8,055 bases of DNA from an uncultured Bacteroides sp. (GTDB taxonomy: Bacteria > Bacteroidota > Bacteroidia > Bacteroidales > Bacteroidaceae). The stretch covers positions 1-8,055 of the forward strand of contig CAJJYX010000153.1 of the NCBI GenBank assembly GCA_905197435.1, read 5' to 3'. Below the pieces are notes generated by a model, which saw nothing but the letters and a program-made list of their open reading frames with translations, did no database searches and had not been told where the DNA came from. Positions 1 through 6,940 of this stretch are shown here, in pieces. Both the position numbers and the translations under genes were made by a program. Each line of letters begins with the position of its first letter. Position 1 is the stretch's first letter.

Positions 1-18
1 TCTATAGCAGAAAAAAGT

Positions 19-41
19 GGCTCGTTTGCGAGTCTGATTTT
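19..41 (+). terminator. Weak hairpin with T-rich tail, possible terminator of an upstream gene
   Basis: Bases 19-34 can fold into a 6-bp stem (one G-T wobble) closed by a TTTG tetraloop, followed by TGATTTT. This is the only terminator-like signal in the first 100 bases and would suit the 3' end of a + strand gene lying left of the window. The stem is short and the T tract is interrupted, so it may be chance. Nothing else in 1-101 is recognisable apart from short palindromes (GCTATAGC near 85-92 and ACACTGTGT near 70-78). Confidence 0.22.
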
Positions 42-101
42 ATAGTGTATCGTTAGAAAACCTTATAACACACTGTGTATTAATGCTATAGCTACAAACG
101 C

Positions 102-230
102 TCAAAACTCAAGAATTTCGCACCAAAGATTTCTTAGTGCGCTCAGTTCATAGTATTGAGCATCAGAAATGCAAATATTGTCTTCGGCGGAACCGCCGAA
201 GAGTTAGGAATTAGGAATTTTGAGTTTTGA
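102..230. repeat. Hairpin-rich intergenic element bounded by 11-bp inverted repeats
   Basis: TCAAAACTCAA at 102-112 is exactly mirrored by TTGAGTTTTGA at 220-230, and the similarity continues imperfectly inward (AGAATTTC against GGAATTTT). Between the ends lie four consecutive small inverted repeats: CGCAC/GTGCG (119-123/137-141), GCTCA/TGAGC (141-145/157-161), GCAT/ATGC (160-163/169-172) and the strong one at 181-202. A short direct repeat, TTAGGAA, occurs at 205-211 and again at 211-217. The layout resembles a MITE-like or palindromic intergenic repeat, or a structured leader RNA. No clear target-site duplication flanks the ends. It stops about 20 bases before the metY ATG. Whether it recurs elsewhere in the genome cannot be seen from this window. 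Confidence 0.4.
181..202. other. Perfect 10-bp inverted repeat (hairpin)
   Basis: TCTTCGGCGG and CCGCCGAAGA form perfect 10-bp arms around AA; in RNA the hairpin would close with a GAAC tetraloop on a 9-bp GC-rich stem. No T run follows (GTTAGGAATT), so it is not a standard intrinsic terminator of the + strand. It lies about 48 bases before the metY start and is the most stable part of the element at 102-230. It could be a repeat core, a leader structure or a protein-binding dyad; the sequence does not decide between these. Confidence 0.6.
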
Positions 231-249
231 CAAAAACATAAAAAACACA

Positions 250-1530
250 ATGGACAGGAAATTCAAAAAAGAGACGCTGTGCGTACAGGCAGGATGGTCT
301 CCAAAGAACGGCGAACCGAGAGTACTGCCAATTTACCAAAGCACAACATTCAAATACGAAACAAGCGAGCAAATGGCCCGTCTTTTCGACCTTGAAGAGA
401 ACGGGTATTTCTACACCCGCCTGCAAAACCCCACGAACGATGCCGTTGCCGCCAAGATAGCCGCCCTCGAAGGAGGCGTAGCCGCCATGCTGACATCCAG
501 CGGACAAGCAGCTAATTTCTATGCCATTTTCAATATTTGCCAGGCAGGAGACCATTTTGTATGCTCCTCCACTATCTATGGCGGAACGTTCAACCTTTTC
601 GGAGTAACTTTAAAGAAATTGGGCATTGACGTTACTTTCATCAACCCGGATGCCAGCGAAGAAGAAATTTCCACTGCATTCCGCCCAAACACCAAGGCCT
701 TGTTCGGTGAGACTATCTCCAACCCGACTCTCGAAGTGCTCGACATTGAAAAATTTGCCCGCATCGCCCACAGCCATGGCGTACCCTTGATTGTGGACAA
801 CACCTTCCCTACTCCCATCAACTGCCGCCCGTTTGAATGGGGCGCCGACATTGTAGTACATTCTACTACCAAATATATGGATGGACATGCCACCAGCATA
901 GGTGGAGCCATCGTGGATAGCGGCAACTTCGATTGGGATGCCCATGCCGACAAATTCCCCGGACTGTGCACACCGGACGAGTCTTACCACGGACTGACTT
1001 ACACAAAAGCTTTCGGCAAGATGGCTTATATCACTAAAGCTACCGCCCAACTGATGCGCGACCTTGGCAGCATCCAGTCTCCGCAGAATGCATTCCTGCT
1101 GAATATCGGTCTGGAAACCCTGCATCTGCGTATGCCCCAACATTGCAAGAATGCGCAGAAAGTAGCCGAATACCTTTCCCGGAATGAGAAAGTAGCTTGG
1201 GTGAACTACTGTGGCCTGCCTGGTGACAAATATCATGAACTGGCAGAAAAATACATGCCGAACGGTTCTTGCGGTGTTGTCACCTTTGGGTTGAAAGGCG
1301 GACGGGAAGTAGCCATCAAGTTTATGGATTCACTGAAGCTGGCTGCCATCGTAACCCATGTGGCCGATGCACGTACCTGTGTGCTGCACCCAGCCAGCCA
1401 TACACACCGCCAGCTGACAGACGAGCAATTGATGGAAGCCGGTGTACGCCCCGATTTAATCCGTTTCTCGGTAGGTATAGAAAATGCAGATGACATCATC
1501 GCCGACATCGAACAAGCGCTGAACGCTTAA
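250..1530 (+). CDS. metY: O-acetylhomoserine sulfhydrylase (O-acetylhomoserine aminocarboxypropyltransferase)
   Basis: This is a cytoplasmic PLP enzyme of the Cys/Met metabolism family that converts O-acetylhomoserine plus sulfide to homocysteine and acetate, the direct sulfhydrylation route to methionine. The 426 residues fit the family's usual 425-440. Visible landmarks are YFYTRLQNPT (Tyr55 and Arg57, cofactor phosphate from the neighbouring subunit), SSGQAA (83-88), the ring-stacking Tyr110 in STIYGG, Asp183 in IVDNTF, the Schiff-base Lys208 in HSTTKYMDGH, and Arg405 in IRFSVGIE for the substrate carboxylate. The segment near 240-275 (TPDESYHGL, then AFGKMAYITK) is typical of MetY and longer than in cystathionine gamma-synthase or methionine gamma-lyase, the main alternatives. 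The ATG at 250 is chosen over an in-frame TTG at 220 because the TTG lies inside the inverted repeat and the conserved protein begins near FKKETLCVQAG. No convincing promoter or SAM riboswitch was recognised upstream. It stands alone and converges with the hexosaminidase gene. Confidence 0.95.
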   Translation: MDRKFKKETLCVQAGWSPKNGEPRVLPIYQSTTFKYETSEQMARLFDLEENGYFYTRLQNPTNDAVAAKIAALEGGVAAMLTSSGQAANFYAIFNICQAGDHFVCSSTIYGGTFNLFGVTLKKLGIDVTFINPDASEEEISTAFRPNTKALFGETISNPTLEVLDIEKFARIAHSHGVPLIVDNTFPTPINCRPFEWGADIVVHSTTKYMDGHATSIGGAIVDSGNFDWDAHADKFPGLCTPDESYHGLTYTKAFGKMAYITKATAQLMRDLGSIQSPQNAFLLNIGLETLHLRMPQHCKNAQKVAEYLSRNEKVAWVNYCGLPGDKYHELAEKYMPNGSCGVVTFGLKGGREVAIKFMDSLKLAAIVTHVADARTCVLHPASHTHRQLTDEQLMEAGVRPDLIRFSVGIENADDIIADIEQALNA

Positions 1531-1546
1531 AGATAAAGGGATAATG

Positions 1547-1588
1547 AAAAGGGAGCGCATTCTCAAACAATGCACTCCCTTTTCTTTT
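1547..1588. terminator. Bidirectional intrinsic terminator between convergent genes
   Basis: Arms at 1547-1561 and 1569-1583 pair over 15 positions with one C-A mismatch, around a 7-base loop (CTCAAAC). The + strand reads CCCTTTTCTTTT on leaving the stem, which suits termination of metY, whose stop is 17 bases upstream. Read on the other strand the structure also leaves through CTCCCTTTTC, 23 bases after the hexosaminidase stop codon. Because the arms start with AAAA and end with TTTT, one hairpin can serve both converging genes. Confidence 0.85.
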
Positions 1589-1592
1589 CATT

Positions 1593-1623
1593 TCAACATT
1601 CAATATTACTCAACATTCAATAT
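1593..1623. repeat. 14-nt direct repeat (17-nt period) across the hexosaminidase stop codon
   Basis: TCAACATTCAATAT occurs at 1593-1606 and again at 1610-1623, separated by TAC. The right copy encodes the last residues of the hexosaminidase (ILNVE, read on the - strand). The left copy covers the first stop base and the region just after it. It looks like a small tandem duplication at the 3' end of the gene; no function is evident. Confidence 0.7.
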
Positions 1624-4119
1624 AATCGTCAAACTTTCCTTTCCTTGATAAAAGGCCTTTGCCTTCACAACCAGAGAATCACACTTCAACGGCTCCTTCC
1701 ACAAAGCAGATTGGGCTGTAGGTTCTGAACCATCAATCGTATAACGTATTTCCGCACCATCAATTGCTACATTAGCATACAATTTGCCATCTTTTACCAA
1801 CAGACCCGGTTGGGGCAAACGGAAATTGATCCCATTCTTTATCCAATAAGGCATTTCACTCTCACTGATTTTCTCATAATAAAGAGCCAAAGCCTGATTG
1901 AAAGCCTGCTGTTCCTGCACGCCGGATAATTTTTCCCATGCCGGATGAGCATTCCAGCCACGTTCTACCAGTCCTAAGATTTTCGGAAAGAGAAGATATT
2001 CCACATCGTCGAAACTGCGGATGGTTTCGGCAAACAATTGTCCTTGCACACCCATAATATGCTCCTTACCTATATCTGTTAAAGCAGTTTTTCCCACTTC
2101 CGCATTATTCAAATCAATGGGATTACCTGCCATATCCACACGCCGCGAACGATAAATGCTGAAAGGAAGCATAGAGAAAGAGACAGACTCATCAACATAA
2201 CCTCCCCAATCGAGTCCACGCTCGTCCGGATGACCGTTGTAAGCCATATCCATATAGAAATTGCCCACGTTGCAAAGAATGACCGGATAACCGTTATTGG
2301 CTGTCTGATAGACCACCTCATCAGAGCCCGGTACAGTATTCCAGCAATACACACCGGCAGCTTGTCCTCTCAGCTGTCGGTGAGCCTCCTCGGTATGTCC
2401 TAAAGCAACTTCCTGCCAACCACTAAACTTCAATCCGTTCTTCTGCATGATATTTGCCATTTGCGTAATGAAATACTCCGACAAGTCATGAGCTTTCGTC
2501 ATACCTTTCTCTTTCATCAACTCTTGGCATTTCGGAGAGCCCATCCATACGCCACGGGGAACTTCGTCGCCACCCAGATGTACTGTAGACAATGAAAGAC
2601 CGGCTTCCTTATACATTGCATCAAGTTCCCGGATCACCTTTTCCATAAAACGGTAAGTAGAAGGCAAGGCAACATTCATCACGTTATCCGTGTAATATTG
2701 TACAGAAACATAGTGCGAAGTATCTTCCGGCTCGCTCAGCATATATTCTGCGGCTTTCTCCGGATCGGTTTCAATATATTTGTTATAACGCGCTTTCATG
2801 GAGACAATGGCGGCACGGGCATGTCCCGGAGATTCTATTTCCGGAATGATGCGGACATGCCTTTCGGCAGCATACTTCAACAAATCTATAAATTCCTCGC
2901 GGCTATAATATCCGTTGCCTACGGTCTTTGCATCAGGATCATAGCCACCGTCATAACATGGGTAGAGACATTGACTTTCATCAGTGGTATGCCCGCGACG
3001 ACTACCCACAGCCGTCAGTTCTTCCAAACCTGGAATCTCCAGACGCCAGGCCTCGTCGTCACAAAAATGGAAATGCAAGACATTCAACTTGTAAGATGCC
3101 AAAATATCCACCAATTTCTTCAAGTCCTCCGGAGTGGTGAAGTCACGGGCTATATCTATCATTTGTCCGCGATATGCCAAGTCCGGATAATCTTGGATAG
3201 AGACTGCCTCCAACAAATAAGACGCCTGCTTCTCTTTCAGCATTGACAATAGTGTCTGTGTTCCATTAAAGATACCATGAGGAGTGGCGGCACTGACCTT
3301 TATCTGGTTATTACCTATATTTATGGTATAATATTCATCATTTACAGCTTCTGTCCTATCAGGCAGTGATTCCAACACAATCTTCACGGGAGCATCCCCG
3401 ACAACTTCCAAACCATACAAACCCGCCAGTTTCTCTTTCAACAACCTGGCTTCACCGGCAAAATTCTCCGGGAATGCCAAAGCCACCTTGCCTTCCAATG
3501 CTACATTGTCGCCCTCAATGGGTATCACTTTCTTCACAGACGGAAGAATGTCTGATTGCGCCAAAGCAGGAGCACCAACCAAACGGAGGTTTGATTCATA
3601 AATCTTAGTCGCATCCGGATAGCCGCTCATTGACTCGGGAGAAGGAAGCGGCAGTGCTTTCAAAGTCACGGGTAACGGATTGCCTTCTTTGCCGTCTACA
3701 GTTTCTACCCAATAAGTCCCTTCCGGCACGTGAGAGTTCCTGTCCAACTTGTAAGTACAGCGGAAAGTGATCCGCAGGGAATCACCGGGAGCCAAGGGAG
3801 TGAAATGGTCTGTCGGATACATCTTGAAGAAATTACCATTCACCACCTCCACTTTCACTTCGGGGGATTCTTCCTGCTTCACACCTCGGGGAAGCTGTGA
3901 ATAGTAAATTGTCCAGTTCTTTTTCAGAGGTTCTTTAGAGATATTCTTGAGAATAAAAGTATTCTCATAATATCCGGGCTCAATGTTACTTGCACCCATC
4001 TCCCAGGTCAGGGCAACCGGTGCCTTAGGTTCATTACTCGCTTTACATCCAGCAAATAGTGTCATTACACAAACTAATAATCCTGCCAGAGGAAGTTTCA
4101 AAATTCTCATGCAACTCAT
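1606..4119 (-). CDS. Beta-N-acetylhexosaminidase, chitobiase-type GH20 lipoprotein
   Basis: Family GH20 exo-enzymes remove terminal GlcNAc or GalNAc by substrate-assisted catalysis. The 837-residue product starts with a lipoprotein signal peptide ending LFAGC (lipidated Cys25), so it is anchored in the envelope. Domain order: CHB_HEX-like N-terminal beta domain (about 35-160), GH20b domain (190-310), catalytic barrel (312-745), and a chitobiase C-terminal domain (about 778-835, around IRYTIDGSEP). Catalytic-site landmarks: Arg317 in YRGQMIDIARDF, HFHFCDDEAWRLEIPG (349-364), the Asp518-Glu519 pair in HLGGDE, Trp568 in SGWQE, Trp593, Tyr622/Asp624 in FYMD, and Trp638 in DWGG. The usual Trp of the late LWxE motif is Phe696 here (QGQLFAE). 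An internal ATG at 4110 (MRILKLPL) is an equally good start and leaves the signal peptide intact. The gene is alone on its strand and has its own -7 box. Host glycans or chito-oligosaccharides are possible substrates; there is no SusC/SusD pair in view to narrow this. Confidence 0.94.
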   Translation of the reverse strand: MSCMRILKLPLAGLLVCVMTLFAGCKASNEPKAPVALTWEMGASNIEPGYYENTFILKNISKEPLKKNWTIYYSQLPRGVKQEESPEVKVEVVNGNFFKMYPTDHFTPLAPGDSLRITFRCTYKLDRNSHVPEGTYWVETVDGKEGNPLPVTLKALPLPSPESMSGYPDATKIYESNLRLVGAPALAQSDILPSVKKVIPIEGDNVALEGKVALAFPENFAGEARLLKEKLAGLYGLEVVGDAPVKIVLESLPDRTEAVNDEYYTINIGNNQIKVSAATPHGIFNGTQTLLSMLKEKQASYLLEAVSIQDYPDLAYRGQMIDIARDFTTPEDLKKLVDILASYKLNVLHFHFCDDEAWRLEIPGLEELTAVGSRRGHTTDESQCLYPCYDGGYDPDAKTVGNGYYSREEFIDLLKYAAERHVRIIPEIESPGHARAAIVSMKARYNKYIETDPEKAAEYMLSEPEDTSHYVSVQYYTDNVMNVALPSTYRFMEKVIRELDAMYKEAGLSLSTVHLGGDEVPRGVWMGSPKCQELMKEKGMTKAHDLSEYFITQMANIMQKNGLKFSGWQEVALGHTEEAHRQLRGQAAGVYCWNTVPGSDEVVYQTANNGYPVILCNVGNFYMDMAYNGHPDERGLDWGGYVDESVSFSMLPFSIYRSRRVDMAGNPIDLNNAEVGKTALTDIGKEHIMGVQGQLFAETIRSFDDVEYLLFPKILGLVERGWNAHPAWEKLSGVQEQQAFNQALALYYEKISESEMPYWIKNGINFRLPQPGLLVKDGKLYANVAIDGAEIRYTIDGSEPTAQSALWKEPLKCDSLVVKAKAFYQGKESLTIILNVE

Positions 4120-4161
4120 GTATTAAGTTAATAAATGGGGGTGTTTTCTTAAATCTGATGC

Positions 4162-4169
4162 CAAAAGTA
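4162..4169 (-). promoter_or_regulatory. Bacteroidetes -7 promoter box for the hexosaminidase gene
   Basis: Read on the - strand this is TACTTTTG, a full match to the Bacteroidetes sigma-ABfr -7 consensus TAnnTTTG and identical to the -7 box of gdhA. It implies transcription starting near 4155 and a leader of about 35-45 nt before either candidate ATG (4119 or 4110). No good TTTG -33 element is present at the usual 19-21 bp spacing, so activity may depend on an activator or be weak. Confidence 0.55.
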
Positions 4170-4183
4170 AGCATTTCAATGCT
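4170..4183. promoter_or_regulatory. Perfect 6-bp dyad abutting the hexosaminidase -7 box
   Basis: AGCATT and AATGCT form a perfect inverted repeat around TC, directly adjoining the -7 box in the spacer of the hexosaminidase promoter. A dyad here is well placed for a regulator that blocks or helps RNA polymerase, but a 6-bp repeat in AT-rich DNA may be chance and no regulator gene is in the window. Confidence 0.25.
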
Positions 4184-4246
4184 AATTAACTGATAAAAGC
4201 AATAGTTTTTTTTCGACAGCAAGCTACTATTTAGAACTTTTATACC

Positions 4247-4254
4247 TACATTTG
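4247..4254 (+). promoter_or_regulatory. Bacteroidetes -7 promoter box for maeB
   Basis: TACATTTG matches TAnnTTTG exactly, 33 bases before the ATG at 4288. This predicts a start near 4261 and a short leader of about 27 nt. No TTTG is present at the expected -33 position. The box overlaps the in-frame TTG at 4252, which argues against that codon as a translation start because it would lie at or upstream of the transcription start. Confidence 0.6.
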
Positions 4255-4287
4255 CAGCCAAATTATAACCAATTTAACTATTCTACC

Positions 4288-6576
4288 ATGGCTAAAATAA
4301 CCAAAGAAGCAGCCTTGCTCTACCATTCGCAAGGTAAACCGGGTAAGATTGAAGTAGTACCCACCAAGCCTTACAGTACACAAACCGATCTTTCTCTCGC
4401 CTACTCTCCGGGCGTTGCAGAGCCGTGCCTCGAAATCGAGAAAAACCCGCAAGACGCATATAAATATACAGCAAAAGGTAACCTGGTAGCTGTCATCTCC
4501 AACGGAACCGCTGTGCTTGGTCTGGGCGATATCGGCGCCCTCAGCGGCAAACCCGTAATGGAAGGAAAAGGCCTGTTGTTCAAAATCTATGCAGGCATCG
4601 ACGTATTCGACATCGAAGTAAACGAAAAAGATCCCGACAAGTTTGTTGAAGCTGTCAAAGCTATCGCCCCGACATTCGGCGGTATCAATCTGGAGGACAT
4701 CAAAGCACCTGAATGTTTTGAAATAGAGCGCCGTTTGAAAGAGGAGTTGGACATCCCCGTAATGCACGACGACCAGCACGGTACAGCCATTATCTCCAGT
4801 GCCGGATTGCTGAATGCCCTGGAAGTGGCAGGCAAGAAGATAGAAGAAGTGAAAATCGTCGTAAACGGTGCCGGTGCTTCCGCCACATCATGTACAAAAT
4901 TGTATGAATCGCTCGGCGCACACCGTGAAAACATCCTGATGCTGGACAGCAAGGGAGTCATCACCAGCGACCGCGAAAATCTTACCGAGCAGAAACGTTA
5001 TTTTGCCACCGACCGTCGCGACGTGCATACACTGGCAGAAGCCATCAAAGGTGCCGATGTGTTCCTCGGACTGTCAAAAGGCAATGTATTGACCCAGGAT
5101 ATGGTCCGTAGCATGGCCGACCATCCAATTGTATTTGCCCTTGCCAACCCCACTCCGGAGATTTCCTACGAAGACGCCATGGCTGCACGCCCGGACGTAC
5201 TGATGTCTACCGGCCGTTCCGACTATCCCAACCAGATTAACAATGTAATCGGTTTCCCATACATCTTCCGCGGCGCCCTCGACACACAAGCCAAAGCCAT
5301 CAACGAAGCAATGAAAATTGCTGCCGTACATGCTATTGCCAACCTTGCCAAACAACCCGTACCGGATGTAGTGAACGAGGCATACCATGTGAACAACTTC
5401 ACCTTCGGCCCTGAATACTTCATCCCCAAACCGGTTGACCCGCGCCTTATCACAGAAGTGTCCTGCGCTGTGGCACAGGCCGCCATGGAAAGTGGTGTAG
5501 CCCGTAAAAACATCGAAGACTGGGATGCCTATCGCTTGCAACTGCGTGAACTGATGGGCTACGAAAGCAAACTGACCCGTCAGCTCTACGACACAGCCCG
5601 CCGCAACCCGCAACGCGTGGTATTTGCCGAAGGCATCCATCCCAATATGCTGAAAGCTGCTGTGGAAGCAAAGGCAGAAGGAATCTGCCATCCTATTATA
5701 TTAGGCAATGATGAAGCCATTGGAAAACTTGCCAAAGAACTCGACCTCAGCCTTGAAGGCATTGAAATCGTGAATCTGCGCCATCCGGACGAAGCACCGC
5801 GCCGTGAACGCTACGCCCGCATCCTCGCCGAAAAGCGTGCCCGCGAAGGCGTTACATACGAAGAAGCCAACGACAAAATGTTCGAACGCAACTATTTTGG
5901 TATGATGATGGTGGAAACGGGTGAGGCAGATGCTTTCATCACCGGCCTTTACACCAAATACAGCAATACGATCAAGGTTGCCAAGGAAGTTATCGGCATC
6001 CGCCCGGAATACAAGCATTTCGGTACCATGCACATCCTGAACTCCAAGAAAGGTACCTATTTCCTTGCCGATACATTAATTAACCGCCACCCCAATGCCG
6101 AAACCCTGATTGACATTGCCAAGCTGTCGGAACATACCGTCCGCTTCTTCAATCATACGCCGGTTATGGCCATGTTGAGCTACTCTAACTTCGGTGCAGA
6201 TAAAGAAGGAAGTCCGGTAAGCGTACATGAAGCAGTGAATTATATGCAGCAAAACTATCCCGACCTTGCCATTGACGGCGAGATGCAGGTGAATTTTGCC
6301 ATGAACCGCGAAATGCGTGATGCCAAATATCCGTTTACACGCCTGAAGGGAAAAGACGTAAATACACTGGTTTTCCCGAACCTGAGTTCTGCCAACTCTG
6401 CCTACAAACTGTTACAAGCAATGGATAGGGATTCCGAACTGATCGGCCCCATCCAAATGGGACTGAACAAGCCTATCCACTTTACCGATTTTGAAAGTTC
6501 CGTACGTGATATCGTAAATATCACTGCAGTGGCAGTTATCGACGCTATCGTAGATAAAAAGAAAGCAGGTAAATGA
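4288..6576 (+). CDS. maeB: NADP-type malic enzyme with C-terminal phosphotransacetylase-like domain
   Basis: This cytoplasmic enzyme oxidatively decarboxylates malate to pyruvate and CO2, yielding NADPH (or NADH). The 762 residues are the usual MaeB hybrid length. The N-terminal malic domain shows Tyr39 in [13 protein letters not shown], Lys94 in EGKGLLFK, and metal ligands Glu136, Asp137 ([11 protein letters not shown]) and Asp162 (HDDQHGTA), at the same positions as I recall for Escherichia coli MaeB. The dinucleotide-binding fold carries VVNGAGASA (191-199), and [10 protein letters not shown] (283-292) is also typical. From about residue 430 to the end is a phosphotransacetylase-like domain ([27 protein letters not shown]). 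In characterised MaeB proteins this domain is not a working phosphotransacetylase but mediates oligomerisation and acetyl-CoA response. The start is set by the promoter position; the TTG at 4252 is rejected. Its stop overlaps the next small gene as ATGA. Cofactor preference cannot be fixed from sequence alone. Confidence 0.95.
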   Translation: MAKITKEAALLYHSQGKPGKIEVVPTKPYSTQTDLSLAYSPGVAEPCLEIEKNPQDAYKYTAKGNLVAVISNGTAVLGLGDIGALSGKPVMEGKGLLFKIYAGIDVFDIEVNEKDPDKFVEAVKAIAPTFGGINLEDIKAPECFEIERRLKEELDIPVMHDDQHGTAIISSAGLLNALEVAGKKIEEVKIVVNGAGASATSCTKLYESLGAHRENILMLDSKGVITSDRENLTEQKRYFATDRRDVHTLAEAIKGADVFLGLSKGNVLTQDMVRSMADHPIVFALANPTPEISYEDAMAARPDVLMSTGRSDYPNQINNVIGFPYIFRGALDTQAKAINEAMKIAAVHAIANLAKQPVPDVVNEAYHVNNFTFGPEYFIPKPVDPRLITEVSCAVAQAAMESGVARKNIEDWDAYRLQLRELMGYESKLTRQLYDTARRNPQRVVFAEGIHPNMLKAAVEAKAEGICHPIILGNDEAIGKLAKELDLSLEGIEIVNLRHPDEAPRRERYARILAEKRAREGVTYEEANDKMFERNYFGMMMVETGEADAFITGLYTKYSNTIKVAKEVIGIRPEYKHFGTMHILNSKKGTYFLADTLINRHPNAETLIDIAKLSEHTVRFFNHTPVMAMLSYSNFGADKEGSPVSVHEAVNYMQQNYPDLAIDGEMQVNFAMNREMRDAKYPFTRLKGKDVNTLVFPNLSSANSAYKLLQAMDRDSELIGPIQMGLNKPIHFTDFESSVRDIVNITAVAVIDAIVDKKKAGK

Positions 6577-6746
6577 GACGGCCGTTATCAAAATTCCAAA
6601 TAGTTTGCATTGTGCTGCTTTGGGCAGCACTTTGCTACATTGTTTTGATATCCGTCGAACGAATTGATGGTCCAATCATCCTAACACTTGCCATTTCGGC
6701 GGCTTTAGTGTTTATTCCCGTCATAAAGTCTCTAAAAAGAGAATAA
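6573..6746 (+). CDS. Small two-helix membrane protein, overlapping the maeB stop codon
   Basis: The ATG at 6573 overlaps the maeB stop (ATGA), a layout typical of translational coupling. The 57-residue product begins MRRPLSKFQ. It has two hydrophobic stretches, about 9-28 (IVCIVLLWAALCYIVLISV region) and 33-51 (GPIILTLAISAALVFIPVI), separated by a short polar turn (ERID), and ends KSLKRE. Positive charge at both ends predicts a hairpin with both termini in the cytoplasm. The terminator lies 22 bases after the stop, so the frame sits neatly inside the maeB transcript. I recognise no family. It could be a small membrane partner or anchor for MaeB, or an unrelated membrane peptide. A 57-codon open frame can occur by chance, but the coupling, charge pattern and terminator placement make a real gene likely. 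The frame also encodes a 7-bp RNA hairpin at 6612-6630. Confidence 0.62.
   Translation: MRRPLSKFQIVCIVLLWAALCYIVLISVERIDGPIILTLAISAALVFIPVIKSLKRE
6612..6630 (+). other. GC-rich hairpin inside the small membrane-protein gene
   Basis: GTGCTGC (6612-6618) and GCAGCAC (6624-6630) pair perfectly around TTTGG. It is followed by TTTGCTACATTGTTTT, which is not a continuous T tract, so it is a poor intrinsic terminator. It may slow polymerase or protect the 3' end of the maeB message, or may simply reflect the codons for LLWAA. Confidence 0.35.
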
Positions 6747-6768
6747 ATAATATCTTTTTATTCCTTTT

Positions 6769-6813
6769 TGCGGTATAAAACAATAAAATTGTTGTTTTAT
6801 ACCGCATTTTCTT
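6769..6813 (+). terminator. Strong intrinsic terminator after maeB and the small gene
   Basis: A 15-bp perfect stem (6769-6783 with 6792-6806), with GCGG/CCGC near its base and an AT-rich upper part, closes an 8-base loop and is followed by TTTTCTTT. The upper part can also pair in another register (AACAAT with ATTGTT). A T tract rather than an A tract precedes the stem, so it works in the + direction only. It separates the maeB transcript from the gdhA promoter immediately downstream. Confidence 0.88.
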
Positions 6814-6822
6814 TATAAAATG

Positions 6823-6853
6823 TTTGCTTGTTCCATTTTTATATATACTTTTG
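6823..6853 (+). promoter_or_regulatory. Bacteroidetes -33/-7 promoter of gdhA
   Basis: TTTG at 6823-6826 and TACTTTTG at 6846-6853 are separated by 19 bp, an exact match to the Bacteroidetes primary-sigma promoter (TTTG, 19-21 bp, TAnnTTTG). It is the best promoter in the window. Transcription would start near 6860, giving an A-rich leader of about 80 nt (to 6940) with no Shine-Dalgarno sequence and no obvious riboswitch fold, as is usual for highly expressed Bacteroides genes. Confidence 0.85.
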
Positions 6854-6940
6854 CAACCGCAACGAAAGAAAAAGGAAACAAACCGAGAATCAAATTGTTT
6901 TAGGTAACATATAGTAGCAAACCAATAAAAGAAATAGATT

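Noticed and set aside
220..249. TTG at 220 as an upstream start for metY
   Set aside because: It falls inside the right inverted repeat of the 102-230 element and adds ten residues not expected in the family; the ATG at 250 fits the usual N terminus.
1..249. SAM riboswitch upstream of metY
   Set aside because: Methionine genes often carry one, but I could not find the conserved cores of the SAM-I or SAM-II types in this stretch. A covariance-model search of 1-249 would settle it.
610..1236. 208-codon open frame on the - strand
   Set aside because: It is antisense to metY with no recognisable motif; a shadow of the coding strand.
2698..3246. 182-codon open frame on the + strand
   Set aside because: It is antisense to the GH20 catalytic domain and has no promoter or family motif.
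4043..4261. 72-codon frame on the - strand across the divergent promoter region
   Set aside because: It overlaps the hexosaminidase signal peptide in another frame and spans both -7 boxes, so it is not a plausible gene.
4252..4287. TTG at 4252 as an upstream start for maeB
   Set aside because: It overlaps the -7 promoter box, so it would lie at or before the transcription start. From the ATG at 4288 the catalytic residues take the usual MaeB numbering (Tyr39, Lys94).
5074..5691. 205-codon open frame on the - strand
   Set aside because: It is antisense to maeB across conserved malic-enzyme motifs, with no independent signals.
5575..6576. Separate functional phosphotransacetylase gene
   Set aside because: The region is in frame with the malic-enzyme domain without a stop, and this fusion is the normal MaeB architecture, in which the domain is regarded as regulatory.
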